Source: JAGRGG01 sp965217265
Lineage (GTDB): Bacteria; Pseudomonadota; Alphaproteobacteria; Geminicoccales; Geminicoccaceae
Assembly: GCA_965217265.1 (NCBI GenBank)
Contig: CBDCHP010000018.1
Coordinates: 1,108,133-1,172,132, forward strand
Length of the DNA: 64,000 nt
Direction: 5' to 3'
The position numbers and the translations under genes are program-made. The notes beneath the pieces were generated by a model, which saw only the letters and a list, made by a program, of their open reading frames with translations, was not told where the DNA came from and made no database searches. Shown piece by piece: positions 35,957 to 46,788 of this stretch (position 1 is its first letter; the number at the start of each line of letters is the position of its first letter).

Positions 35957-36025
35957 CAAGGTGTAGGTGTGGGCGCTCAAACCTTTTCTTTGTCACCCCC
36001 GACTTGATCGGGGGTCCAGGGTGGC
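35924..36025. repeat. Paired palindromic repeat, TGGACCCC/GGGGTGACA family (copy 1)
   Basis: Two 36-base units in inverted orientation with a 30-base spacer. The left unit is GCCACCCTGGACCCC, GCATCAAGTGC, GGGGTGACAA; the right is the inverse with small changes. Each unit is itself a short palindrome around TCAAG. The unit on the left overlaps the end of the RluA-like gene. Confidence 0.8.
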
Positions 36026-36054
36026 AGAGATCCTTTGCCCCCAACGGGCGACAT

Positions 36055-36081
36055 CTTTTCTTCAGCGCACGCGAAACGTTC
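36055..36081. repeat. Possible half copy of the stop-codon-anchored repeat inside hrpB's end
   Basis: On the minus strand GGAACGTTTCGCGTGCGCTGA closely matches the outer arm of the ~150-bp repeats, including a TGA that is the hrpB stop, followed by a short A/G-rich tract. It encodes the last residues of HrpB. Confidence 0.35.
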
Positions 36082-38500
36082 CCGGCTTCCACGGCCTCGC
36101 CGTCAGCGGGTCCTCCGGCCAGGGGTGCTTCGGGTAGCGCCCCCGCCCCTCCTTGCGCACGTCCGGGTAGACGTTTCGCCAGAACGAGGCGAGGTCCCGC
36201 GTCACCGCGAGCGGGCGCCCAGCCGGCGAGAGCAGGTGCAGCGAGAGCGGCACGGCGCCGTCCAGGACGGCCGGGGTGCGCTCAACGCCGAACATCTCCT
36301 GCAAACGTACGGGGTAGGCGGGCGGCTCGGCCGCGTAGTCGACCCCGATCCGCGAGCCGGCCGGGCTCTCGATCGCGGCCGGCGCCAGCCGGTCGAGCGC
36401 CATCGCCGTGCCCCGGTCGAGCCGGTGGCGCAGGAGGGCTTCGAGGTCGAGCCGACTGAGCCCGCTCAAGTCCCGCTCGGTCGTGAGGTAGGGCAGCAGC
36501 CATGCCTCCAGGCTATCCAGCAGGGCTTGATCGTCGAAGGCCGGCACGAGGTCCGGGCGGTGCCCCGCCAGGAAAGCGAGCCGCCGCCGCAGCGCCAGCG
36601 CCCCGCGCGGCCAGGCGAGCGCGCCCGGGCCGCGGCGGCGCAGTTCGTCCAGGAGGAGCGCGTGCGCCGCCGGCCAGTCGGTGATCGCGGCCGGGGTCGA
36701 GGCCAGCACCGCCTGACCCAGGCGCCGCACCCGCCGGGCGACGACGGCGCCGTCCTCCAGGTCGAACGTCACCCCTTCGACGATGGCATCCTTGAACAGC
36801 GCCTCGATTTCGGCCGCCTCCAAGGGTGCGGCCAGACGGACGAGCGCGTCGCTGCCGCTGTCCTCGACCCCGCCGATCGCGAGGCAGGCGTTGTTGCCCA
36901 GGCCGCTGTTCGGCGGCAGGCGGACGCCGCGGCCGAGTGCCGTCTTGTAGCCGTCGCCGCGGCGGACCGCGACCCGCTCGGGATAGGCGAGTGCGAGGCA
37001 GCGCCCGGCCGCGTCGGGCGCGATCGTGCCGCCAGTCACCCCGGCGGCGCGGCGGACCTGCGCCTCGATCCGGGCCGCCTCGCCGGGCCAGGGTGCTTCG
37101 GCCCGGTGCTTCAGCCGGTCGGTGAGATCGACGCCCGCGTCGCGAAACGGGTCGCGCCCGGCGAGGAGCGCCGATACCGCCGCCGCCGTGGCGCCGAAGC
37201 CGCGTTCGCGCGCCTCGATCACCATGTGGCCGAGGCGCGGGTGGAGGGGAAGGTCGAGCAACGCCCGCCCGTGCGGGGTGAGGCCGCCGTCGGCGTCGAG
37301 CGCGCCCAGGCGTTGCAGGAGCGCCTGCGCCTCGGCGAACGCGGCCCCGGGCGGGGGGGTCAGCCACGCGATGCCCGACGCGGAGCGCACCCCCCAGCCG
37401 GCCAGGACCAGGACAAGGCCGGCGAGGTCGGCCTCGGCGATCTCCGACGGATCGGCCGCGTGCCGCGCCTGAAGCGGGTCCCAGAGCCGATAGGCGTGGC
37501 CGGGGGCGACGCGGCCGGCCCGGCCGGCGCGCTGGGTCGCGGACGCCATCGAGGTCGGCCGGGTGACGAAGCGGTCCATCCCTGTGCGCGGGCTGTAGAC
37601 CGGGCGCCGCTGCAAGCCGGCGTCGACCACGGCCGCGATCCCCTCGATCGTCAGGCTGGTCTCGGCGATGTCGGTGGCGAGCACGACCTTGCGCCTCCCG
37701 AGCGGCGGCGGCGCCACGGCGGCGTTCTGCTCGGCCTGCGGTCTAGCACCGTAGAGCCGGTGCAGGTCGATGTCCGCCGGCAGCGCGCGTTCGAGCCGCC
37801 CCGCCGCGCGCTCGATCTCGGCGGCGCCGGGCAAGAAGGCGAGCACGCCCCCTTCGTGCCGCCGCAGGGCCTCCAGCACGGCCGCCGCCGCGTCGGCCTC
37901 GACCCCGCCCGTGGTCTGTCGGTGCGCCACCGTGACGGGATAAGCCCGCCCCTCCGCCCGCAGCCGGGGGGCACCGTCGAGGAAGGCCGCGACCGCCTCG
38001 CCGTCGAGCGTCGCCGACATGACGAGGAGGCGCAGGTCCGGGTTCAGGTGCAGCCTCGCCTCCCGCAGCAGGGCGAGGCCGAGGTCGGCGTCGAGCGAGC
38101 GCTCGTGGAACTCATCCAGGACGACAAGCGCGTAGGCTTCGAGCCCCGGGTCGGCCTCCAGCCGGCGCAGCAGCAGCCCCTCGGTCACGACCTCGATCCT
38201 GGTCGCGGCCGACAGGCGGCGCTCGAAGCGCATGGCGTAGCCGACCGTCTCGCCGACCTCCTCGCCCAGAAGGTGCGCCATGCGCAGGGCGGCGGCGCGG
38301 GCCGCGAGCCGGCGCGGCTCGGCGATCAGGATGCGGCGCCCGCGGCACCAGGGTGCTTCCAGCAGGTGCAGCGGCAGCCGCGTCGTCTTGCCCGACCCCG
38401 GCGGCGCTTCGAGCACGGCGACGCCGCGTTCGCCCAGCACCCGGACCAGATCGGGCGCCACGGCATCGACCGGCAGCGGCGGCTCACGCCAGTCGGTCAC
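36062..38500 (-). CDS. hrpB: ATP-dependent helicase HrpB
   Basis: 812 residues from ATG at 38500, a DEAH-type helicase with Walker A APPGSGKTT (32-40), motif II DEFH (129-132), SAT in VMSATLDG, QRAGRAGRVAPG, then the ratchet region and HrpB C-terminal domain (VRLQEMFGVERTPAV, YPKHPWPEDPL). HrpB is common in proteobacteria but its cellular job is not well known. Full length and flanked at both ends by repeats of the TGGACCCC family. Confidence 0.95.
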   Translation of the reverse strand: MTDWREPPLPVDAVAPDLVRVLGERGVAVLEAPPGSGKTTRLPLHLLEAPWCRGRRILIAEPRRLAARAAALRMAHLLGEEVGETVGYAMRFERRLSAATRIEVVTEGLLLRRLEADPGLEAYALVVLDEFHERSLDADLGLALLREARLHLNPDLRLLVMSATLDGEAVAAFLDGAPRLRAEGRAYPVTVAHRQTTGGVEADAAAAVLEALRRHEGGVLAFLPGAAEIERAAGRLERALPADIDLHRLYGARPQAEQNAAVAPPPLGRRKVVLATDIAETSLTIEGIAAVVDAGLQRRPVYSPRTGMDRFVTRPTSMASATQRAGRAGRVAPGHAYRLWDPLQARHAADPSEIAEADLAGLVLVLAGWGVRSASGIAWLTPPPGAAFAEAQALLQRLGALDADGGLTPHGRALLDLPLHPRLGHMVIEARERGFGATAAAVSALLAGRDPFRDAGVDLTDRLKHRAEAPWPGEAARIEAQVRRAAGVTGGTIAPDAAGRCLALAYPERVAVRRGDGYKTALGRGVRLPPNSGLGNNACLAIGGVEDSGSDALVRLAAPLEAAEIEALFKDAIVEGVTFDLEDGAVVARRVRRLGQAVLASTPAAITDWPAAHALLLDELRRRGPGALAWPRGALALRRRLAFLAGHRPDLVPAFDDQALLDSLEAWLLPYLTTERDLSGLSRLDLEALLRHRLDRGTAMALDRLAPAAIESPAGSRIGVDYAAEPPAYPVRLQEMFGVERTPAVLDGAVPLSLHLLSPAGRPLAVTRDLASFWRNVYPDVRKEGRGRYPKHPWPEDPLTARPWKPGTFRVR

Positions 38501-38534
38501 GTGGTTTTCTCATCGGCAGCCCGTCGGAAAGGGC

Positions 38535-38684
38535 GGAGTCCTGCCACCCTGGACCCCGCATCAAGTGCGGGGTGACAATGTTTAAATGCGTTGGAGCGGC
38601 GTTTGCTTTCTCTAGCCTCAGCGATTCACACCGCCTCCTCTTGTCACCCCCGACTTGATCGGGGGTCCAGGGTGGCAGGACTCC
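38535..38684. repeat. Paired palindromic repeat, TGGACCCC/GGGGTGACA family (copy 2)
   Basis: Same 36-base units as copy 1, with arms extended by GGAGTCCTGCC and its complement, separated by 62 bases of AT-richer DNA. It lies directly upstream of hrpB, in the gap before the DinB-family gene. Confidence 0.8.
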
Positions 38685-38796
38685 TCTATTTCCAACACGA
38701 AATTTCGCCCCCAAACACGTCCCGCCGCCGATCGTAATCGCCCGTTAACCCCGGCCGGGTTATGATCGGCCGTCGCCTCACCTCGGGAGGAGTGCC

Positions 38797-39297
38797 GTGC
38801 TCGATCACCTGTCCACGTCAGCCGCCTACAACCGCTGGGCCAACGAACGGCTCTACGCCGCCGTCGGGACCTTGAGCGACGCCGCCTATCGCGCCGACCG
38901 GGGCGCCTTCTTCGGCTCGATCCGCAACACGCTCAACCACGTCCTCGTCGCCGATCGGATCTGGCTCAAGCGCCTCACCGGCGCGGGCGACGCACCCGAG
39001 CGGCTCGACGCGATCCTGCACGACGATTTCGAGGGGCTCGAAGCCGCCCGCGCCGCCGAGGACGATCGCATCGCCGCCTTCGTCGCCAGCCTGGACGCGG
39101 CCGACCCCGAACGGTCCTTCACCTACCAGAACACCGCCGGGAAGAGCTTTCACCAGGGGTTCGTTCCCGTCCTGATGCACGTCTTCAACCACCAGACCCA
39201 CCACCGCGGCCAAGTCCACGCCATGCTCACGGGCTTGAGCGAACCGGCGCCGGCCCTCGACCTGATCTTCTATCTTCGCGAGGTAGAAGCGGCGTGA
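38797..39297 (+). CDS. DinB family protein
   Basis: 166 residues from a GTG at 38797, preceded by GGAGG at 38786-38790. Four-helix DinB fold with the three metal-binding histidines in NTLNHVLVADRIW and HVFNHQTHHRGQ. DinB proteins are metal-dependent enzymes of varied use, often thiol transferases; the substrate here is unknown. The next gene (39302) converges on it with almost no gap. Confidence 0.92.
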   Translation: MLDHLSTSAAYNRWANERLYAAVGTLSDAAYRADRGAFFGSIRNTLNHVLVADRIWLKRLTGAGDAPERLDAILHDDFEGLEAARAAEDDRIAAFVASLDAADPERSFTYQNTAGKSFHQGFVPVLMHVFNHQTHHRGQVHAMLTGLSEPAPALDLIFYLREVEAA

Positions 39298-39301
39298 GGG
39301 G

Positions 39302-39814
39302 CTACCAGTGGACGTGAAAGTCGAGCAGGCGCAGCGCCGGGTCGATCGCCGACAGGTCATCGACCTGACGCAGCGAGGCTTGGCCGAGCGCGTCGAGGCG
39401 CCCGATCGCCGCCTTGAAGGCCGCCGCCTCGAAGCGATCGCGTTCGACGACGAAGAGCGCACAGCCCTCCGGCCGCACCAGCCGGGTCATCTCCTTCAAC
39501 GCCGCCGCCTCGTCGCCCGGCATCGGGGCGAAGGCGCGGCAGAGCGCGAGGTCGTGGACGTCGGCCGAGAGCGGCACGCCTTGCGCCAAGCTGGCGCGGA
39601 TCAGGCGGAGATAGGCCTGCGTCGTGCCCGCCGCCTCGATCCAGGACTCGTTCGTGTCGATGCCGTCGATGGCGGTGAAGCCCAAGGCGGCGAGGGCACT
39701 GCCGAGATCACCCTTGCCGCAGCCGACGTCGAGCACCCGGCCCTTGCGCTCGACCCCCGTCGTCGTCGCCCGCTTTGCCAGCATTGTCGTCACCGCCGCG
39801 TGCCGCGGGTCCAT
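39302..39814 (-). CDS. Class I SAM-dependent methyltransferase
   Basis: 170 residues from ATG at 39814. SAM-binding motif VLDVGCGKGDLGSALAALG and the acidic loop IDGIDTNESW are clear; a later LVRPEGCALFVVERD fits motif post-III. The substrate is unknown. It is short for the family but has the whole core. Divergent from the membrane protein gene at 39847 with 32 bases between. Confidence 0.85.
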   Translation of the reverse strand: MDPRHAAVTTMLAKRATTTGVERKGRVLDVGCGKGDLGSALAALGFTAIDGIDTNESWIEAAGTTQAYLRLIRASLAQGVPLSADVHDLALCRAFAPMPGDEAAALKEMTRLVRPEGCALFVVERDRFEAAAFKAAIGRLDALGQASLRQVDDLSAIDPALRLLDFHVHW

Positions 39815-39846
39815 GCCGTCCTCCCTTCCGCCTGCCGGGCAGTCGC

Positions 39847-40833
39847 GTGACGTCGGCGCTGCTCCGCCGGACCCTACTCCGCCGGGCGCTCCGCCTCGCG
39901 CTGCTCGCGGCCTGCGTCGTCGGCGCCGTCGTGGGCGGGACCCGCCTCGCCGCCACCGTCGATCACGTCCGCCAGGGCATCCTGGTGCCGCCGCCCGCCG
40001 ACGACAAGGCTTTTCGCGACACGCTCATAGGCGCCTTGGGCGTCGCGGCGCTGACGCTGGATTTCGACGGGGAGATTGCCAAAGCACTCGCCGTCGAGGA
40101 CGTGCAGGCGGCGCAGATCCTGGCCGCCGCCGCCGCGCGCGCCGGCCGTCCGCTAGCACCCGAGACGGCGGCGGCGCTGGCCGAGGCCACGGCGCCCGCC
40201 GCCACCTGGGGCCGACGGTTGCGCGACGCCGCCTGGGGCGGGCTAACCGGCGAGGCCGACAGCGTCGCCGGGCTCGCCGGCGCGGTCGGCGTCGATCTCG
40301 GCGTGCCGCTCTACGGCGACGCCCGCGACGTCGTCTGGCAGTCGTGGCGCGGCCTGTCCGGGGCCGGGCGCGACGACGTCGTGCTCGGCCTCGCCGCCGC
40401 CGGCCTCGTCCTGCCGCTGGCCCAGCCGGTGAGCGACACGCTCAAAGCCGCCCTGCGCTTCAAGCGCATCGCGCCCGGCCTCAAGCGCACCTTGCGCGCC
40501 GCCCCCGCCGCGAGGCTGCGGCAGGCGGCGGGCGACCTCGGCGCCATCGCGACGACGGGCGGCACCGGCACGCTGGCGCTGGCCTTGAAGCGCGCGGACG
40601 GCCTCGAAGATCTTTCCTTGTTCCGCCGCACGAGCGCTGTCATGGGCGACACCGCCGACGAGGCGATCCTGGTCCTCGGCCCCAACCTGCGGCACGCCTT
40701 TCGCGCCGTGAAGCTGACGTGGCCGCGCGTCCTCGACCTGCTCGCTTGGGGCGGCACGCTCCTCGCCGCGCTCGGCGGCCTCGTCTTGAGCCTGCTCGGT
40801 TGGCCGGTGAAGCGGTTCCTGCGGCGGCTTTGA
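39847..40833 (+). CDS. Hypothetical membrane-associated protein
   Basis: 328 residues from GTG at 39847. One N-terminal membrane segment (LALLAACVVGAVVGG), an Ala-rich periplasmic or cytoplasmic middle with LGVAALTLDFDGEIAKALAVED and GRRLRDAAWGGLTGEADSVAGLAG, a hydrophobic stretch (VVLGLAAAGLVLPLA), and two C-terminal hydrophobic segments ending LSLLGWPVKRFLRRL. I recognise no domain. Coding quality is the same as for the neighbours. The TGA is the first codon of repeat copy F. Confidence 0.7.
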   Translation: MTSALLRRTLLRRALRLALLAACVVGAVVGGTRLAATVDHVRQGILVPPPADDKAFRDTLIGALGVAALTLDFDGEIAKALAVEDVQAAQILAAAAARAGRPLAPETAAALAEATAPAATWGRRLRDAAWGGLTGEADSVAGLAGAVGVDLGVPLYGDARDVVWQSWRGLSGAGRDDVVLGLAAAGLVLPLAQPVSDTLKAALRFKRIAPGLKRTLRAAPAARLRQAAGDLGAIATTGGTGTLALALKRADGLEDLSLFRRTSAVMGDTADEAILVLGPNLRHAFRAVKLTWPRVLDLLAWGGTLLAALGGLVLSLLGWPVKRFLRRL

Positions 40834-40978
40834 ACGCTTCGCGTCCGCTGCGCGGGGCTTTTCTCTCTTCTTTTTTATCTTTTGTCCGAGACTGGCCCTC
40901 GGCGCCGCGGCCAGCCTCCCACGTTAACACTGGCAAAAAGAAAGAAGAGAAAGCCCCGCGCAGCGGACGCGAAGCGTT
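40831..40978. repeat. Stop-codon-anchored palindromic repeat (copy F)
   Basis: TGAACGCTTCGCGTCCGCTG at the left is the stop of the upstream gene; the right end is AGCGGACGCGAAGCG. Arms match almost perfectly. The core is that of copy B inverted (CTGGCCCTCGGCG, then GTTAACACTGGC), showing the element occurs in both orientations. It lies upstream of secA. Confidence 0.8.
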
Positions 40979-41064
40979 TTCCCCCCGCGTTGACAGTCTG
41001 CCGCACCGGTCTTATCTCCCAAGCCTGATCTCTCATGCCCGGCCTCAACAAAGGCATCTGTCAC

Positions 41065-43740
<2,676 letters not shown>

Positions 43741-43756
43741 GAAAGCGGTGTGAGCG

Positions 43757-44587
43757 ATGGTTGAACGTACCTACTACGCCCCGAAGGGCGGTATGCCGGC
43801 GCAGACGGACCTCCTGACCGACCGCGCCGTCTTCACCGACGCCTACGCCGTCCTGCCCAAGGGCGTGCTGCGCGACATCGTCACCAGCCGCCTGCCGTTT
43901 TGGGACGACACGCGGGCGTGGGTCATCTCGCGGCCGCTGTCCGGCTTCGCCGAGACCTTCTCGCAGTACATCATGGAGGTCGGTCCCGGCGGCGGCAGCG
44001 ACCGGCCCGAGCCCGACGCGAACGCCGAGGCCATCCTCTTCGTCGTCGAGGGCGAACTGACCCTGACGCTCGCCGGCGAGCGGCACGCGATGACGCCCGG
44101 CGGCTACGCCTTCATCCCCCCCGGCAGTGCTTGGAAGGCCAGGAACGGGGGCGACGCGCCGGTCCGCTTCCACTGGGTCCGCAAGGCCTACGAGTACGTC
44201 GACGGCGTCGAGCCGCCCGGGGCCGTCGTCGTCAACGAGCGGGACGTGGCGCCGACGCCGATGCCCGACACCGAGGGGCGCTGGGCGACGACCCGCTTCG
44301 TCGACCCCGACGACGTCCGCCACGACATGCACGTCACGATCGTGACGTTTCAGCCCGGCGCCGTCATCCCGTTCGCCGAGACGCACGTCATGGAGCACGG
44401 CCTCTACGTCTTGGAGGGCAAGGCGGTCTATCGCCTCAACCGGGACTGGGTCGAGGTCGAGGCCGGCGACTATATGTGGCTGCGCGCCTTTTGCCCCCAG
44501 GCCTGCTACGCCGGCGGCCCCGGCCCCTTTCGCTACCTCCTCTACAAGGACGTCAACCGCCACGCCGCCCTGCGCTTGCGGCGCTAG
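43757..44587 (+). CDS. allE: (S)-ureidoglycine aminohydrolase
   Basis: 276 residues from ATG at 43757, a two-cupin protein of the usual size. The metal-binding C-terminal cupin holds the Glu/His stretch ETHVMEHGLYVLEGKAVYRL and the N-terminal cupin IMEVGPGGGSDRPE. It releases ammonia from ureidoglycine in allantoin breakdown. It is separated from the hpx and guaD genes, so purine catabolism here is scattered. 16 bases after secA; cotranscription is possible but functionally odd. Confidence 0.92.
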   Translation: MVERTYYAPKGGMPAQTDLLTDRAVFTDAYAVLPKGVLRDIVTSRLPFWDDTRAWVISRPLSGFAETFSQYIMEVGPGGGSDRPEPDANAEAILFVVEGELTLTLAGERHAMTPGGYAFIPPGSAWKARNGGDAPVRFHWVRKAYEYVDGVEPPGAVVVNERDVAPTPMPDTEGRWATTRFVDPDDVRHDMHVTIVTFQPGAVIPFAETHVMEHGLYVLEGKAVYRLNRDWVEVEAGDYMWLRAFCPQACYAGGPGPFRYLLYKDVNRHAALRLRR

Positions 44588-44599
44588 GTCCCTCGTCCC

Positions 44600-45187
44600 T
44601 CAGCCGCCGCCGAAGGGGGGCGGGCGGGCGTCGATCTCGGCCCGGTCACCCGCGTTGAGCGGCACCGTCCCCCGTGCCAGTACGTTGCCGGTCAACAGCG
44701 AGTGGACGGCGTAGTCGAGCTTTTCTCCTCGTGCCTCGACGACCAGGATCGCCCCCGCCGGGCAGGCGGCGCGCGTGACCGTCAACGCGCCTTCCGGCAG
44801 CCCCCGCCCTTGGACCCCGAGCGCCGTCCACCAAGCCGCGAACAGGGCGAAGAGCGGTTGCATTACCTTGCGCAGCGACGCCCCGCCCGCGTCGATCGCC
44901 TCGGCGTCGAACCCCTGCGTCGGGTCGAGCGGTGCGGGGACGATGTCCGGGAGCATGTTCCTGGCTTTTCCCGCGAGCCAGCCCGCGACCCGCCAGCCGG
45001 CGACGAAGCGTTCCAGGTCCGCCGGCTCGAACACGCCCCGCAGCGGCAAGGGCGGCACCAGGATGCAGGTCTCGCTCAAGGGGTAGGCGGCGTCGAGCGC
45101 GCGCACCGCGTTCGCGTCCGCCAAACCCGGCAGGGCGAGCCCGACGAGCACGACGGCCGTCGCGGCACGGGGGGGCCAAGATCGGCA
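44600..45187 (-). CDS. Hypothetical exported protein, start region uncertain (G7 tract)
   Basis: About 195 residues. The body reads ANAVRALDAAYPLSETCIL, LPLRGVFEPADLERFVAGW and VLARGTVPLNAGDRAEID; no family recognised. A very good signal peptide (MPILAP, RAATAVVLVGLALPGLADA) is only read in one frame if the run of seven G at 45169-45175 had six. As it stands, translation must begin at an upstream GTG (45349) or at GTG 45151. The DNA beyond 45255 carries a fragment of the palindromic repeat, which argues against the long version. Either an assembly slip or a phase-variable run. Confidence 0.55.
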   Translation of the reverse strand, partial: CRSWPPRAATAVVLVGLALPGLADANAVRALDAAYPLSETCILVPPLPLRGVFEPADLERFVAGWRVAGWLAGKARNMLPDIVPAPLDPTQGFDAEAIDAGGASLRKVMQPLFALFAAWWTALGVQGRGLPEGALTVTRAACPAGAILVVEARGEKLDYAVHSLLTGNVLARGTVPLNAGDRAEIDARPPPFGGG

Positions 45188-45254
45188 TCGACCGCTCGCA
45201 CGCAAGGGACCCGAGCCTTCCAGAGCCCGCCCGCGTTTCCAGGCCCGGCCCAGC

Positions 45255-45294
45255 CCGAACGCCGAAGCCGGCCCTGGCCGAAGTTGTAGGAAAA
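45255..45294. repeat. Solitary core fragment of the palindromic repeat
   Basis: CCGAACGCCGAAGCC, GGCCCTGGCCGAAGTTG resembles the core of copies C and D without the outer arms. It marks an old, eroded copy upstream of the exported-protein gene. Confidence 0.45.
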
Positions 45295-45418
45295 CCGTCT
45301 TGCCGAGTGGGGCAGACCCCGCGTCCCGCGCGCGTTCTCTTCGCACCACGCGGAACGCTAGGCCGTGCCTCCGGTTTCCCTCGGCAGCAACACCTGTACA
45401 CGCATCAAGGAACTGCCA

Positions 45419-45577
45419 ATGGACGTGCTACGCATTCTGATCGCCATTCTGGTGCCGCCGCTCGGGGTCTTTCTCCAGGTCGGCATCGGCCTGCAGTTCT
45501 GGCTCAACATCCTGCTGACGATCCTCGGCTACATCCCCGGCATCATCCACGCCGTCTACATCATCGTGAAGCGCTGA
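45419..45577 (+). CDS. YqaE/Pmp3 family small membrane protein
   Basis: 52 residues from ATG at 45419, preceded by AAGGAA. Two membrane helices with the family signature VPPLGVFLQVGIG and a second helix LLTILGYIPGIIHAVYII, the whole Pmp3 (UPF0057) plan. In yeast and bacteria such proteins affect membrane potential and respond to salt or cold stress. Isolated single-gene unit. Confidence 0.95.
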   Translation: MDVLRILIAILVPPLGVFLQVGIGLQFWLNILLTILGYIPGIIHAVYIIVKR

Positions 45578-45618
45578 CCGGGGCCGCACACCCGCGCGGC
45601 CCCGCCGGCCGGCGTAGG

Positions 45619-46113
45619 CTAGAACTTCACCTTGTCGACCTCGCCGGGGTGCGGCGGCTTACCGGTGAGGCGGGCCTTGGCGTAGCCGTAGGCGTAGACC
45701 ATCGTGCTGGAAGGGGAGTCCCAGTACTCGGCGCCCTCGACCGTGACCTTGATCAGCGCGATCTCCGGGTCGTCGGGGCCCTTGGGGAACCACGTCCGCA
45801 TCGGCTCTTGCCAGTGCTCGCGGGTGAGCGCCTGATCGCGCAGGATCTCGGCCCGGCCGGAGAGGGCGACGTAGTTCTGGTCCTTGGGCTCGGCGTAGGA
45901 CAAGAGCACGCGCGGGTCGGTACGCAACTCGTCCATCTTCGGGGTGTCCCAGCGGCTGAAGAACCAGAGCGTGCCGTCGAAGCTGCGATCGACCGCGACC
46001 ATCGGCCGACCGTGCAGGCTGTCGTCGTGATGGCTCACCATCATCGTCACCTTGATGTCCTTGATGAGGTCCCAGACTTTCGCCTTGGCCTCGTCGTCGG
46101 TGCGGGTCTCCAT
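45619..46113 (-). CDS. Pyridoxamine 5'-phosphate oxidase-family (general stress) protein
   Basis: 164 residues from ATG at 46113, with AAGGAGA upstream. Split-barrel flavin/heme-binding fold: KVTMMVSHHDDSLHGRPM, LWFFSRWDTPKMDEL, VLLSYAEPKDQNYVALSG, then the tail with MRTWFPKGPDDPEIALIKV, typical of the general-stress-protein-26 branch. These bind FMN, F420 or heme; true PNPOx activity is unlikely. Stands alone between YqaE and a VOC gene. Confidence 0.9.
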   Translation of the reverse strand: METRTDDEAKAKVWDLIKDIKVTMMVSHHDDSLHGRPMVAVDRSFDGTLWFFSRWDTPKMDELRTDPRVLLSYAEPKDQNYVALSGRAEILRDQALTREHWQEPMRTWFPKGPDDPEIALIKVTVEGAEYWDSPSSTMVYAYGYAKARLTGKPPHPGEVDKVKF

Positions 46114-46238
46114 CGTAGTCTCCTTGATTGAACGATCGCCGCACGACGAACGCGGAGACATGCCGTCCTGTTCCATGCGGTGCCGGGAGTCTCGCCATCG
46201 TGCCGGCCCTGCCGTTCGAGGCATCAGGCCAAGGACCG

Positions 46239-46634
46239 TCATCGCTCCGCCGGATAGGCGATGAACTCGATCAGCGACCCGTCCGGGTCGCGGAAGTAGA
46301 CGCTCGTGCCCGTACCCCGCGCGCCGTGGCGCTCGACCGGACCCAGTTCGACCGGCACGCCGTGACGCTCCAGGTGTTCGCGCGCCGCCTCGACTGGACC
46401 CGGCCACACGAAGCACAGGTCGCTGCCGCCCGGCATCACCGGCAGGCGGGCGCGCGGCTCGCCGACCTGGTCGGGGCCGTGGCAGTTGAGCTGCACCGCG
46501 CCGAAGCGAAAGGCGAACCCCTTGCCGACGGGGACCGGGTCGGCGCCGAGCACGTCGCGGTAGAACGCCTTCGCGCGCTCCCAGTTCGAGACGTGGATCA
46601 CGCAGTGGTCGAGGCCGATTTTCGGGTGCGACAT
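46239..46634 (-). CDS. VOC family (glyoxalase-like) protein
   Basis: 131 residues from ATG at 46634. Two beta-alpha-beta-beta-beta modules: LDHCVIHVSNWERAKAFYRD at the start and SVYFRDPDGSLIEFIAY at the end, with likely metal ligands His10, His52 and Glu near residue 125. It belongs to the glyoxalase/bleomycin-resistance superfamily, near the virulence-type VOC proteins. Substrate unknown. Divergent from the sugar dehydrogenase gene. Confidence 0.9.
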   Translation of the reverse strand: MSHPKIGLDHCVIHVSNWERAKAFYRDVLGADPVPVGKGFAFRFGAVQLNCHGPDQVGEPRARLPVMPGGSDLCFVWPGPVEAAREHLERHGVPVELGPVERHGARGTGTSVYFRDPDGSLIEFIAYPAER

Positions 46635-46788
46635 GTTGCTGCTCTCGTCGGGGGCAGCGCGGGTGCCGCCAGAATCGCAGCGGGCGGGGTCTCGCGCAAG
46701 CCCAGTCTCGCCGGCGGCGCGGGAACCGGGCGCGGCGGTGATGGTTGCGCTTCGCGACCGTGTCCATCAGCCAAAAAGGGTATTTCCC

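Noticed and set aside
36035..38575. 846-codon plus-strand frame opposite hrpB
   Set aside because: Antisense of a full HrpB protein with all helicase motifs.
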